33,612 nucleotides of DNA from Acidilobaceae archaeon UBA162. Lineage in GTDB: Archaea; Thermoproteota; Thermoprotei_A; Sulfolobales; Acidilobaceae. Location: assembly GCA_002496425.1 (NCBI GenBank), contig DAJS01000001.1:106042-139653 (forward strand). The letters are read 5' to 3'. Position numbers and translations under genes: made by a program. Below the pieces are notes generated by a model. The model worked only from the letters and a program-made list of their open reading frames with translations. It was not told the origin of the DNA and ran no database searches. Below are positions 21,629-27,406 of this stretch, piece after piece. Within the stretch, counting starts at the first letter, position 1. Each line of letters begins with the position of its first letter.

Positions 21629-22157
21629 CCCAAAGAAGAGCAGGCGCAAGTGGCTGAGCCCAGGGCACCCCTGGGTTAAGGAGAGACTTCAGGCGGAGTT
21701 GGACCTAATGGGCAGGTACGGGCTGAGAAACAAGAAGGAGATATGGGTAATGGAGTCCTTAGTAAGGGACTTCAGGATGAGGGCTAGGTCGCTCCTGGCC
21801 CTGCCAGAGCCTGAGAGAAGCGAGGCAGCCAAGAGCCTTCTGAACAGGCTTTACAAGATGGGCCTTGTAAATAAGGACGCTGTCCTCGACGATGTGCTTG
21901 GCCTCACCGTTGAGAACATATTTGAGAGGAGGCTTCAGACGCTGGTGTACCGCAAGGGCCTAGCGAGAACCATACACCAGGCCAGGCAGTTAATAGTTCA
22001 CGGACACATAGCAATAGGGGGCAGGAGGGTTACAAGCCCAGGCTACCTGGTCTCAAGGGACGAAGAAGACAAAATAGGGTATGCACCTGGTAGCCCGCTC
22101 GCGGCGCAAGCAGTGGTTCAACAGGAGGGCGGTGGCAATGTCACTAAGGGAGCTTAG
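21621..22157 (+). CDS. rps4: Ribosomal protein S4
   Basis: Primary 16S rRNA-binding protein of the small-subunit body. GDPKKSRRKWLSPGHPWVKERL is the archaeal/eukaryal S9e-type N terminus. The S4 RNA-binding domain is at about 100-150, including RRLQTLVYRKGLARTIHQARQLIVHGHI. Two starts are in frame, GTG 21615 and ATG 21621; I chose ATG because GGAGG lies 9 nt before it and homologs begin M-G-D-P. The tail QEGGGNVTKGA overlaps the S11 start. Confidence 0.96.
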   Translation: MGDPKKSRRKWLSPGHPWVKERLQAELDLMGRYGLRNKKEIWVMESLVRDFRMRARSLLALPEPERSEAAKSLLNRLYKMGLVNKDAVLDDVLGLTVENIFERRLQTLVYRKGLARTIHQARQLIVHGHIAIGGRRVTSPGYLVSRDEEDKIGYAPGSPLAAQAVVQQEGGGNVTKGA

Positions 22158-22533
22158 GTGGGGCATTGCGCATATATATAGCAGCTTCAACAACACCATA
22201 ATTCACATAAGCGACATAAGCGGCGCGGAGACCGCGGCAAGGGTATCTGGCGGGATGGTAGTAAAGGCGGACAGGGAGAAGCCATCACCCTACGCTGCTA
22301 TGCTTGCCGCTGCCAGGGCCAGCCAGACAGCAATGGACAGGGGAGTGACGGCTATTCACATAAAGGTGAGGGCTCCAGGAGGCCATGGCCCTAAGACGCC
22401 GGGTCCAGGCGCCCAGGCAGCAATAAGGGCCCTGGCCAGAGCCGGCTTCGTAATAGGGAGAATAGAGGACGTAACCCCGATACCCCATGACACTACTAGG
22501 AGGCCTGGAGGCAGGAGGGGCAGGAGAGTCTGA
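22138..22533 (+). CDS. rps11: Ribosomal protein S11
   Basis: Platform protein of the small subunit that lines the mRNA exit side. The 131-residue protein reads WGIAHIYSSFNNTIIHISDISG at the N terminus, then GGMVVKADREKPSPYAAMLAA, HIKVRAPGGHGPKTPGPGAQAA and the basic end TPIPHDTTRRPGGRRGRRV. The frame is open further upstream, but ATG 22138 is right: it is where homologs begin and it has GGAGG 9 nt upstream in a module identical to that before S4. It overlaps the S4 end by 20 bp. Confidence 0.97.
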   Translation: MSLRELRWGIAHIYSSFNNTIIHISDISGAETAARVSGGMVVKADREKPSPYAAMLAAARASQTAMDRGVTAIHIKVRAPGGHGPKTPGPGAQAAIRALARAGFVIGRIEDVTPIPHDTTRRPGGRRGRRV

Positions 22534-22558
22534 GCTCTCGCATCGGACCTTACATCGC

Positions 22559-22568
22559 CTTTATATAC
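22559..22568 (+). promoter_or_regulatory. TATA box for rpo3 and downstream genes
   Basis: CTTTATATAC is centred near 22564 and predicts a start near 22590, with a short leader carrying AAGGGGTT before TTG 22603. This box in the 69-bp gap shows that Rpo3-L18e-L13-S9-Rpo10-S2 can be transcribed independently of S13-S4-S11. Confidence 0.65.
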
Positions 22569-22602
22569 CTAGATCCTTCTTGTCACCTTTAAGGGGTTAG
22601 AG

Positions 22603-23463
22603 TTGACCGATGAGTCCCTAGAGCTGCTGGAGCTCAACGATACCACGATAACGCTTCGCCTCACAGGCTATCCGATCCCTTACGCCAATGCTATCAGGAG
22701 GTTAGCCCTATCAGATGTCCCTACAATGGCTATTGACTTTGTCTACTTCCATGATAATGAGAGCAGCGTCTACGACGAGATAATAGCGCATAGACTAGGA
22801 CTCATAGTCTTGCACTCGGATGAAGCCCTGAAGAAGTACGGCAGCCCGGAGGAGTGTCGCGATGCTAATGAGGGCGATGAGCATTGTTACGTTAAGGTCT
22901 ACCTGTATTATGAGGTGCCTAATGACGCTGCTGAAGGGGTGTATGTCAAGGCCTCAGACCTTAAGTTTTCAGACCCTGACGTCAAGCCTGCCTACCCAGA
23001 CACACCTATTATCTACCTTGCCCCAGGACAGCGCATACAGGCCGTGGCATATGCAAGGCTCGGGAGAGGCTATGAACATGGCAAGTGGAGTCCAGCCAGC
23101 ATCTCAGCGTTGAGGTATTCGACGCTTGTTGAATACAATGGTGCTAATGTCAGTCCTGCATGCCTCGAATGCGTGTCAGCTTATCCAGAGGTGGTTCAGG
23201 CCCTTAACTCAGGGTCCAGTGGGAAGATGGAGCTTAGCTATAAGAGGAACAGTAGCGCGCTGAGGTACTGCGAGCAGACCGCATGTAAGGGAGCAGTTAA
23301 GGTAATCTACGACCCTTCAAGCCTTTACCTAACAATAGAGTCTACAGGTGCTCTGCACCCAGCCAGAATAGTGCACCAGGCCACCAAATGCTTGGACTCC
23401 AAGGTTGAGAAGCTGTTAAAAGCTGTAGAAGGGGCCCAGGTGGAGGAGGCCAGTGGATCATGA
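22603..23463 (+). CDS. rpo3: DNA-directed RNA polymerase subunit Rpo3 (RpoD), with Fe-S type domain
   Basis: Assembly-platform subunit (alpha/Rpb3 homolog) of archaeal RNA polymerase, which dimerises with Rpo11. ITLRLTGYPIPYANAIRRLALSDVPTMAIDFV is the alpha-type dimerisation segment, and HRLGLIVL and the late LHPARIVHQATKCLDSKVEKL complete it. The inserted domain holds four cysteines, C187, C190, C223 and C228 (PACLECV and RYCEQTACKG), in the place of the ferredoxin-like cluster known in Sulfolobus Rpo3; their spacing differs from a classical 4Fe ferredoxin. A further cysteine pair lies at 85 and 95. The start is TTG 22603 with AAGGGGTT upstream. The stop overlaps the L18e ATG by 4 bp. Confidence 0.96.
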   Translation: MTDESLELLELNDTTITLRLTGYPIPYANAIRRLALSDVPTMAIDFVYFHDNESSVYDEIIAHRLGLIVLHSDEALKKYGSPEECRDANEGDEHCYVKVYLYYEVPNDAAEGVYVKASDLKFSDPDVKPAYPDTPIIYLAPGQRIQAVAYARLGRGYEHGKWSPASISALRYSTLVEYNGANVSPACLECVSAYPEVVQALNSGSSGKMELSYKRNSSALRYCEQTACKGAVKVIYDPSSLYLTIESTGALHPARIVHQATKCLDSKVEKLLKAVEGAQVEEASGS

Positions 23464-23816
23464 GGCCCACGGGTCCATCAAATGAGCTGCTGAGAGAGAC
23501 CCTGAATCTGTTAAGGTCTAAGGCTAGGGAGAGGCCACTGTGGGGCAGAGTAGCCGAGCTCATGTCAAGGCCTGCCAGGAGACGCCCAGTCGCCAACATC
23601 AGTAAGATAAATAGGTATTCCGAGGACGGTGACATAGTGATAGTACCAGGCAAGGTGCTTGGCACTGGTTATATGAAAAAGAAGGTCACAGTAGTAGCGT
23701 TCTCGTTCTCCAAGCAGGCTGCTGAGAAGATAAGCAGGGCAGGCGGAAGGGTTTTAACCTTAAGGGAGGCTGTCGACCAGCTAGAGGACTTCAGCAAGGT
23801 GAAGATAATAGCCTGA
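23460..23816 (+). CDS. rpl18e: Ribosomal protein L18e
   Basis: Archaeal/eukaryal-specific large-subunit protein. The 118-residue sequence has TGPSNELLRETLNLLRSKAR at the start, RRRPVANISKINRYSEDGDIVIVPGKVLG in the middle and VTVVAFSFSKQAAEKISRAGG towards the end. The first ATG overlaps the rpo3 stop (ATGA), giving translational coupling. Confidence 0.97.
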   Translation: MRPTGPSNELLRETLNLLRSKARERPLWGRVAELMSRPARRRPVANISKINRYSEDGDIVIVPGKVLGTGYMKKKVTVVAFSFSKQAAEKISRAGGRVLTLREAVDQLEDFSKVKIIA

Positions 23817-23826
23817 GCGTGAGAGC

Positions 23827-24273
23827 ATGAGCCAACAGGACCAGCTGGTAGTTGATGGCACAGGTGCTATACTGGGCCGCCTGGCCACCTTTGTAGCTAA
23901 GCAGCTGCTTGCCGGGAAGAGGGTTGTGATAGTTAATGCTGAGAAGGTGGCTGTCAGCGGCGACCCCGTGGCCGTGAAACAGAGCTACAAGCGCCTGATA
24001 CTGAGCGTCAGGAGTCACCTCTCAGAGAAGTGGAGGCCTAAGAGGGCTAGGTCACCGCAAAGGCTTATCAGGAAGGCCATAAAGGGCATGCTTCCTAACA
24101 ATTACAGGGGCCTTGAGGCCCTGAGGAGGCTCAGGATCTATGTGGGTGTGCCAGAGGAGTTCAGGAAGACTCAGCTCATAACTGTGCCCACCAGCATGAC
24201 TATCGAGAAGTTGGTTAAGACTAAGTATGTGACCCTAGGCGAGATAGCCAGAGAGCTCGGCTGGAGGGGGTGA
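23827..24273 (+). CDS. rpl13: Ribosomal protein L13
   Basis: Early-assembly large-subunit protein, 148 residues. VVDGTGAILGRLATFVAKQLL is the L13 N-terminal signature, followed by GKRVVIVNAEKVAVSG, RRLIRKAIKGMLPNNYRG-like residues (RSPQRLIRKAIKGMLPNN) and the lysine-rich TIEKLVKTKYVTLGEIARELGW. The gene follows L18e by 10 bp with GAGCGTGAGAGC upstream of the ATG. Confidence 0.97.
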   Translation: MSQQDQLVVDGTGAILGRLATFVAKQLLAGKRVVIVNAEKVAVSGDPVAVKQSYKRLILSVRSHLSEKWRPKRARSPQRLIRKAIKGMLPNNYRGLEALRRLRIYVGVPEEFRKTQLITVPTSMTIEKLVKTKYVTLGEIARELGWRG

Positions 24274-24278
24274 GATGA

Positions 24279-24767
24279 ATGGCTAAGTCCTCCGAGCAGA
24301 AGCCCAAGGAGCTGCCCCAGGTCTTGGTCTCCATTGGTAAGAGGAAGACGGCGATAGCCAAGGCTTACATAAGGACTGGTATCGGTAGGGTTAAGGTGAA
24401 CGGCGTGCCATTAGAGATATGGCCTGTTGAGGTTGCCAGGCTGAAGATGATGGAACCCTTAGTGATCGCGGGCGATGCCGTGAGGAACATAATTGATATA
24501 GACGTCAAGGTTTCAGGTGGAGGCTTCATGGGTCAGGCCGAGGCTGTGAGGATGGCTATAGCTAGAGGGCTTGTCAACTTCTTCGACAATTGCATGCCTG
24601 ACCAGAGCCCCGAGGGTTGTCAGAAGAGCAAGGAGGTCGCCAAGAAGCTCGAAAGACTCTTCGAGGAGTATGACAGGACCATGCTTGTCGGCGACGTGAG
24701 GAGGACGGAGCCCGAGAAGTACATGAGGTATAGCGCGAGGAGAAAGTGGCAGACCTCGTATAGGTGA
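24279..24767 (+). CDS. rps9: Ribosomal protein S9
   Basis: Small-subunit head protein whose C-terminal tail reaches the P-site tRNA. VSIGKRKTAIAKAYIRTGIGRVKVNG is the N-terminal motif, SGGGFMGQAEAVRMAIARGLV the middle, and LFEEYDRTMLVGDVRRTEPEKY leads to the basic tail ending KWQTSYR. At 162 residues it is longer than many archaeal homologs because of a linker with two cysteines (NCMPDQSPEGC) between the two helices. The final Arg that contacts tRNA is present. It starts 5 bp after the L13 stop. Confidence 0.96.
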   Translation: MAKSSEQKPKELPQVLVSIGKRKTAIAKAYIRTGIGRVKVNGVPLEIWPVEVARLKMMEPLVIAGDAVRNIIDIDVKVSGGGFMGQAEAVRMAIARGLVNFFDNCMPDQSPEGCQKSKEVAKKLERLFEEYDRTMLVGDVRRTEPEKYMRYSARRKWQTSYR

Positions 24768-24773
24768 TATGCT

Positions 24774-25001
24774 ATGCTACCACCTGTGCGTTGCTTTACC
24801 TGTGGGGCTCCGTTAGGCCACCTCTGGGAGGAGTTCAGGAGGCGCGTTGAGGCCGGCGAGGACCCCGAGAAGGTCCTTGACGACCTTGGCGTCTACAGGT
24901 ACTGCTGCCGTAGGACCCTTTACACTAGCGTTATTTATATAGAGCAGGTGGCCAGGTACTCCGTGCTCCGCGCCTCGAGGGCCAGGATGATACCAGGGTG
25001 A
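24774..25001 (+). CDS. rpo10: DNA-directed RNA polymerase subunit Rpo10 (RpoN)
   Basis: Zinc-binding small subunit (Rpb10 homolog) that bridges Rpo3 and the large subunits. The 75-residue protein has the atypical zinc site C7-x2-C10 (CFTCG) and C44-C45 (YRYCCRR), followed by LYTSVIYIEQVARY. It follows rps9 by 6 bp and precedes rps2 by 4 bp. In many archaea rpoK follows here, but no rpoK frame fits between this gene and rps2. Confidence 0.96.
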   Translation: MLPPVRCFTCGAPLGHLWEEFRRRVEAGEDPEKVLDDLGVYRYCCRRTLYTSVIYIEQVARYSVLRASRARMIPG

Positions 25002-25005
25002 AAGC

Positions 25006-25689
25006 ATGAGTGACGAAGAGAGACCTGAGACCCCTAAGCAGGAGATAACCGAGGTTGAGGAGAGAGGCCTGCTCGTCCCATCCGAGGTCTACAGGAAGGC
25101 TGGCGTCATATATGGCACTCAGATATGCACCAAGTACATGAGACAGTTCATATACAGGGTGCTGCCGGACGGCTTCTACCTCTTTGACTTGAAGAAGATA
25201 GACGAGCGCATAAGGATTGCCGCCAGGTTCCTCTCGACCTATGAACCCTCAAGGATTGCAGTGGTGGCAACCAGGATCTACGCCCAGAAGCCCGTGGCTA
25301 CCATGTGCTCCAAGATAGGCTGCAGGGCCGTCGTTGGGAGAATACCGCCAGGCATATTCACTAACCCCAGACTAGAGTTCTACATAGAGCCAGACGTGGT
25401 CGTTGTAACTGATACCAGGACCGACAGGCAGGCCATAGTGGAGGCATCAAAGATAGGCGTACCGGTGGTCGCGCTCGCAGACACCGACAACAAGGTCGAG
25501 GATGTGGACCTCATAATACCTGTCAACAACAAGGGCCGCAGGAGCCTGGCTCTCGTATACTGGCTCCTCACGGTAAATATCATGAGGAACAGAGGCCTGT
25601 TGAAGCCCGACCAGGAGCCCCCGTTCAGCTATGAGGAATTCATGGCAGGGAAGGTAGCGGCCGAGGAGGCTCAGCAGGACTCTTTATGA
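25006..25689 (+). CDS. rps2: Ribosomal protein S2
   Basis: Small-subunit protein at the head-body junction. Archaeal S2 (227 residues) with the segments LLVPSEVYRKAGVIYGTQICT, FDLKKIDERIRIAARFLS, RIPPGIFTNPRLEFYIEPDVVVVTDTRTDRQAIVEAS (read in two parts) and VPVVALADTDNKVEDVDLIIPVNNKGRRS. A charged N-terminal extension (about 1-20) precedes the core. It is the last gene of the ribosomal/RNA polymerase operon; its end overlaps the convergent small gene at 25684 by 6 bp. Confidence 0.97.
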   Translation: MSDEERPETPKQEITEVEERGLLVPSEVYRKAGVIYGTQICTKYMRQFIYRVLPDGFYLFDLKKIDERIRIAARFLSTYEPSRIAVVATRIYAQKPVATMCSKIGCRAVVGRIPPGIFTNPRLEFYIEPDVVVVTDTRTDRQAIVEASKIGVPVVALADTDNKVEDVDLIIPVNNKGRRSLALVYWLLTVNIMRNRGLLKPDQEPPFSYEEFMAGKVAAEEAQQDSL

Positions 25690-25902
25690 GGCCTTCCTGG
25701 ACGAACAGATGACCTTGAGCTCTCTCAGCCGGTCCCTCACCTCCTCGGTCATAGTTATCAGGGCCAACAGCTTGCCCTGACTGCCCTCACTTCTAGCCAT
25801 CTCGCTAGCGGTTCTCTCGACCAGCTCGAGCCTAACCAAGACCTCGTCTATCATAGTGCTGGGGTCCTTACGCTCCTCTTCGCGTCTCACGGTCCTCTCC
25901 AT
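25684..25902 (-). CDS. Small helical protein, unknown function (72 residues)
   Basis: Unrecognised small charged protein that looks almost entirely alpha-helical, with heptad-like hydrophobic spacing (MIDEVLVRLELVERTASEM and LLALITMTEEVRDRLREL) and one cysteine near the C terminus. The case for a real gene is the promoter: a TATA-like CTTAAAAGCA (minus strand, 25930-25921) lies 26 bp from the ATG at 25902, the leaderless arrangement. It overlaps the rps2 stop by 6 bp and is divergent from the AdoMet decarboxylase gene. A small dimeric coiled coil is plausible. Confidence 0.55.
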   Translation of the reverse strand: MERTVRREEERKDPSTMIDEVLVRLELVERTASEMARSEGSQGKLLALITMTEEVRDRLRELKVICSSRKAS

Positions 25903-25920
25903 GACTTAATAGGGGGGTAA

Positions 25921-25951
25921 TGCTTTTAAGTTACCCTGCGTAGGTATTAAA
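25921..25951. promoter_or_regulatory. Back-to-back TATA boxes for the 72-residue protein gene and speD
   Basis: The minus-strand box (25921-25930) predicts a leaderless start at ATG 25902. The plus-strand AGGTATTAAA-type box (25942-25951) predicts a start near 25973, 4 nt before ATG 25977. Confidence 0.5.
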
Positions 25952-25976
25952 GGACCTTAAATAGGGGGTGGGGGCA

Positions 25977-26363
25977 ATGCTAAGCGCGCGGACAGAGAAG
26001 GCTAGAACTTCAACTCCTAGAGTTGTAGGGCGCCACATATATGGCAACCTTAAGGGATGCCACAATGAGCGCGCGCTGAGGGAGCCTAACTTCATTGAGG
26101 ACATGCTTCGCCGCGCCGGCGAGGTAGGCAATATGACAATCCTGGACGTTAAGTCCTGGAAGATAGGTGATGGTGTCAGCGCTGTTGCCATAATACTGGA
26201 GAGTCACATATCCATACACACGTGGCCTGAGTACAAGTTTGCCACAGTTGATGTCTACAGCTGTGGTAGCCATACGGATCCCGATAAGGCCTTTGAGTAT
26301 ATTATTACTGTTCTTCAGCCCGATGAGGTAGTTAAGGGGTCGGTTGACAGGGGTCTGGAATAG
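25977..26363 (+). CDS. speD: S-adenosylmethionine decarboxylase proenzyme
   Basis: Pyruvoyl enzyme that decarboxylates AdoMet to supply aminopropyl groups for spermidine. Numbering from ATG 25977: self-cleavage would fall between E75 and S76 in LESHISIHTWPEY, with S76 becoming the pyruvoyl group. H81 and C96 (DVYSCG) keep the Ser-His-Cys spacing (+5, +20) of the Thermotoga enzyme. The HTWPEY form, with Pro-Glu, is that of AdoMet decarboxylases rather than the arginine-decarboxylating crenarchaeal paralog, which is also in this window (33103-33549). A GTG at 25968 is in frame, but the TATA box favours ATG 25977. The N-terminal 15 residues are a basic extension. Confidence 0.88.
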   Translation: MLSARTEKARTSTPRVVGRHIYGNLKGCHNERALREPNFIEDMLRRAGEVGNMTILDVKSWKIGDGVSAVAIILESHISIHTWPEYKFATVDVYSCGSHTDPDKAFEYIITVLQPDEVVKGSVDRGLE

Positions 26364-26367
26364 GCCC

Positions 26368-26385
26368 CAACTCGGTGTTGTTTTT
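26368..26385 (+). terminator. Short hairpin and T-run after speD
   Basis: CAAC-TCGGT-GTTG (26368-26380) is followed by TTTTT (26381-26385), 5-22 bp after the speD stop and before the convergent NifX-like gene. The stem is only 4 bp. Confidence 0.4.
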
Positions 26386-26392
26386 CAACTAG

Positions 26393-26782
26393 TTAACCGC
26401 CCTTTATGAGCTTCATGGCTAAGGATGCTGCCTCTTCGGGGCTTTCAACATAGACATCTACAAAGACCTGCTTTCCCAGCGCGCTTAAACCTCTTACTAT
26501 ATTTGGACCCATGTAAGGCGCCAGCACTACATCTACGTCCTTTAGCGCGTTGAAGATCGCCAGGTGCCACATGGCATGTTCAGGACCTTCATGCTCATGA
26601 AATCCCTCCCCATGGTGCGCGTAATGTTCATGTTCATGTTCGTGTGCGGGCGGCTTGGCCTCCACCCTCCTGCACTCCACGTTCTCTGGTACGCCACTCT
26701 CAGTTAGTGTGACCACTACAAAAAGCCCTGAGCGCACAGGCGCTGCCCTCTTACAGTCGCTGGATGGGTACGCCACCTTCAC
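26393..26782 (-). CDS. NifX/NifB-type (dinitrogenase iron-molybdenum cofactor family) protein with His-rich insert
   Basis: Small RNase-H-like domain protein of the family named after the nitrogenase cofactor carriers; archaeal stand-alone members generally have no nitrogenase and probably carry metal clusters. VAYPSSDC at the N terminus, FVVVTLTESGVPENVECRRVE, and DVDVVLAPYMGPNIVRGLSALGKQVFVDV near 84-112 are typical. A linker at 47-73 contains ten histidines (A-H-E-H-E-H-E-H pattern, then HH, HEH, EHAMWH), suggesting Zn, Ni or other metal storage or sensing. The start is GTG 26782, about 10 nt after the predicted transcription start (TATA-like GATTAAAAAG at 26814-26823). No nif gene is visible. 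Confidence 0.8.
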   Translation of the reverse strand: MKVAYPSSDCKRAAPVRSGLFVVVTLTESGVPENVECRRVEAKPPAHEHEHEHYAHHGEGFHEHEGPEHAMWHLAIFNALKDVDVVLAPYMGPNIVRGLSALGKQVFVDVYVESPEEAASLAMKLIKGG

Positions 26783-26813
26783 TGTCTTACCTGAATCGGA
26801 AAACCGACTAATA

Positions 26814-26823
26814 GATTAAAAAG
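26814..26823 (-). promoter_or_regulatory. TATA box for the NifX-like gene
   Basis: The minus-strand CTTTTTAATC is centred 36 bp before GTG 26782. Between box and start is a small TCGG-AAAA-CCGA inverted repeat (near 26796-26807), a possible operator. Confidence 0.4.
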
Positions 26824-26843
26824 CCTTAGTATATGTTACTTGT

Positions 26844-27368
26844 TCATGCGAGCTTCTCTACTAGCTCCTTTATCTGCTGTAGTTCGCCCTTGAGCCTCTC
26901 ATTCTCAGACTTAAGTCTATCGTTCTCACTCTTCAGCAAGTCCAACTCCCTCTGAAGCTCAGTTAGCTTAGGCTCGTACTCAGAGCGACACTTCTCGTCA
27001 TCAATGAACGTAGAGATCTTAACATCTTCAAAGACCAGCTTCTGGGCCTGCTCGTCATAATGCAGCATAACAGTTATCCTTACGAGGTCCAGCTTGCCTA
27101 GCCTCCTCTTCTCAACTATCTCATGATATAGCTCCTTGTTAAGCTCGGCAACATCCCTTATTATTACATTCTTTGGTACCATCTTGCCAAGGGTTACTAG
27201 GGCTATACGCCTAAGCTTATCGGCATATCTGGCCGCTATTATAACTCCCGTGCTCAGCTGGTACCTGTTGGGGCCCAGTACGGTGCCTCTAGCTATCGTG
27301 GCCTCGTACTCCTCGGCACGCTCGAGGTCCCTGGAGGCGCTCTCCTCATGCTCCTCTGCCAGCGCGCC
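26844..27368 (-). CDS. DUF2258-like protein with C-terminal coiled coil; start codon not canonical
   Basis: Crenarchaeal protein of unknown function. The frame from the first ATG (27182) gives only 112 residues, but upstream of it the same frame stays open to a stop at 27371-27369 and encodes a convincing N-terminal region. This is an acidic part (RAEEYEATIARGTVLG), then PNRYQLSTGVIIAARYADKL and RRIALVTLGKMVPKNVI, which resembles DUF2258. I read the 62 codons from 27368 to 27183 one by one: none is ATG, GTG or TTG. CTG occurs at 27362, 27278 and 27257. A TATA box at 27377-27387 predicts a start near 27356, close to the CTG at 27362. The C-terminal 40 residues (LKSENDRLKSENERLK) form a leucine-heptad coiled coil. 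An annotation beginning at 27182 would cut the folded domain. Confidence 0.6.
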   Translation of the reverse strand, partial: GALAEEHEESASRDLERAEEYEATIARGTVLGPNRYQLSTGVIIAARYADKLRRIALVTLGKMVPKNVIIRDVAELNKELYHEIVEKRRLGKLDLVRITVMLHYDEQAQKLVFEDVKISTFIDDEKCRSEYEPKLTELQRELDLLKSENDRLKSENERLKGELQQIKELVEKLA

Positions 27369-27376
27369 TCACCAGA

Positions 27377-27387
27377 GAAATAAATAG
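27377..27387 (-). promoter_or_regulatory. TATA box upstream of the DUF2258-like gene
   Basis: The minus-strand CTATTTATTTC is centred at 27382. At 26 bp the predicted start is near 27356, which is 174 bp before the first ATG at 27182. This supports translation from a codon far upstream of that ATG. Confidence 0.5.
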
Positions 27388-27406
27388 TGGGCATTACCAT
27401 TTAAGT

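Noticed and set aside
22081..22137. Upstream extension of S11 from ATG 22081
   Set aside because: The extra 19 codons overlap S4, have no family similarity, and the ATG at 22138 carries the Shine-Dalgarno module and the conserved N terminus.
26010..26273. Antisense frame (87 codons) inside speD
   Set aside because: Shadow of a gene with an intact catalytic Ser-His-Cys set; no promoter or product.
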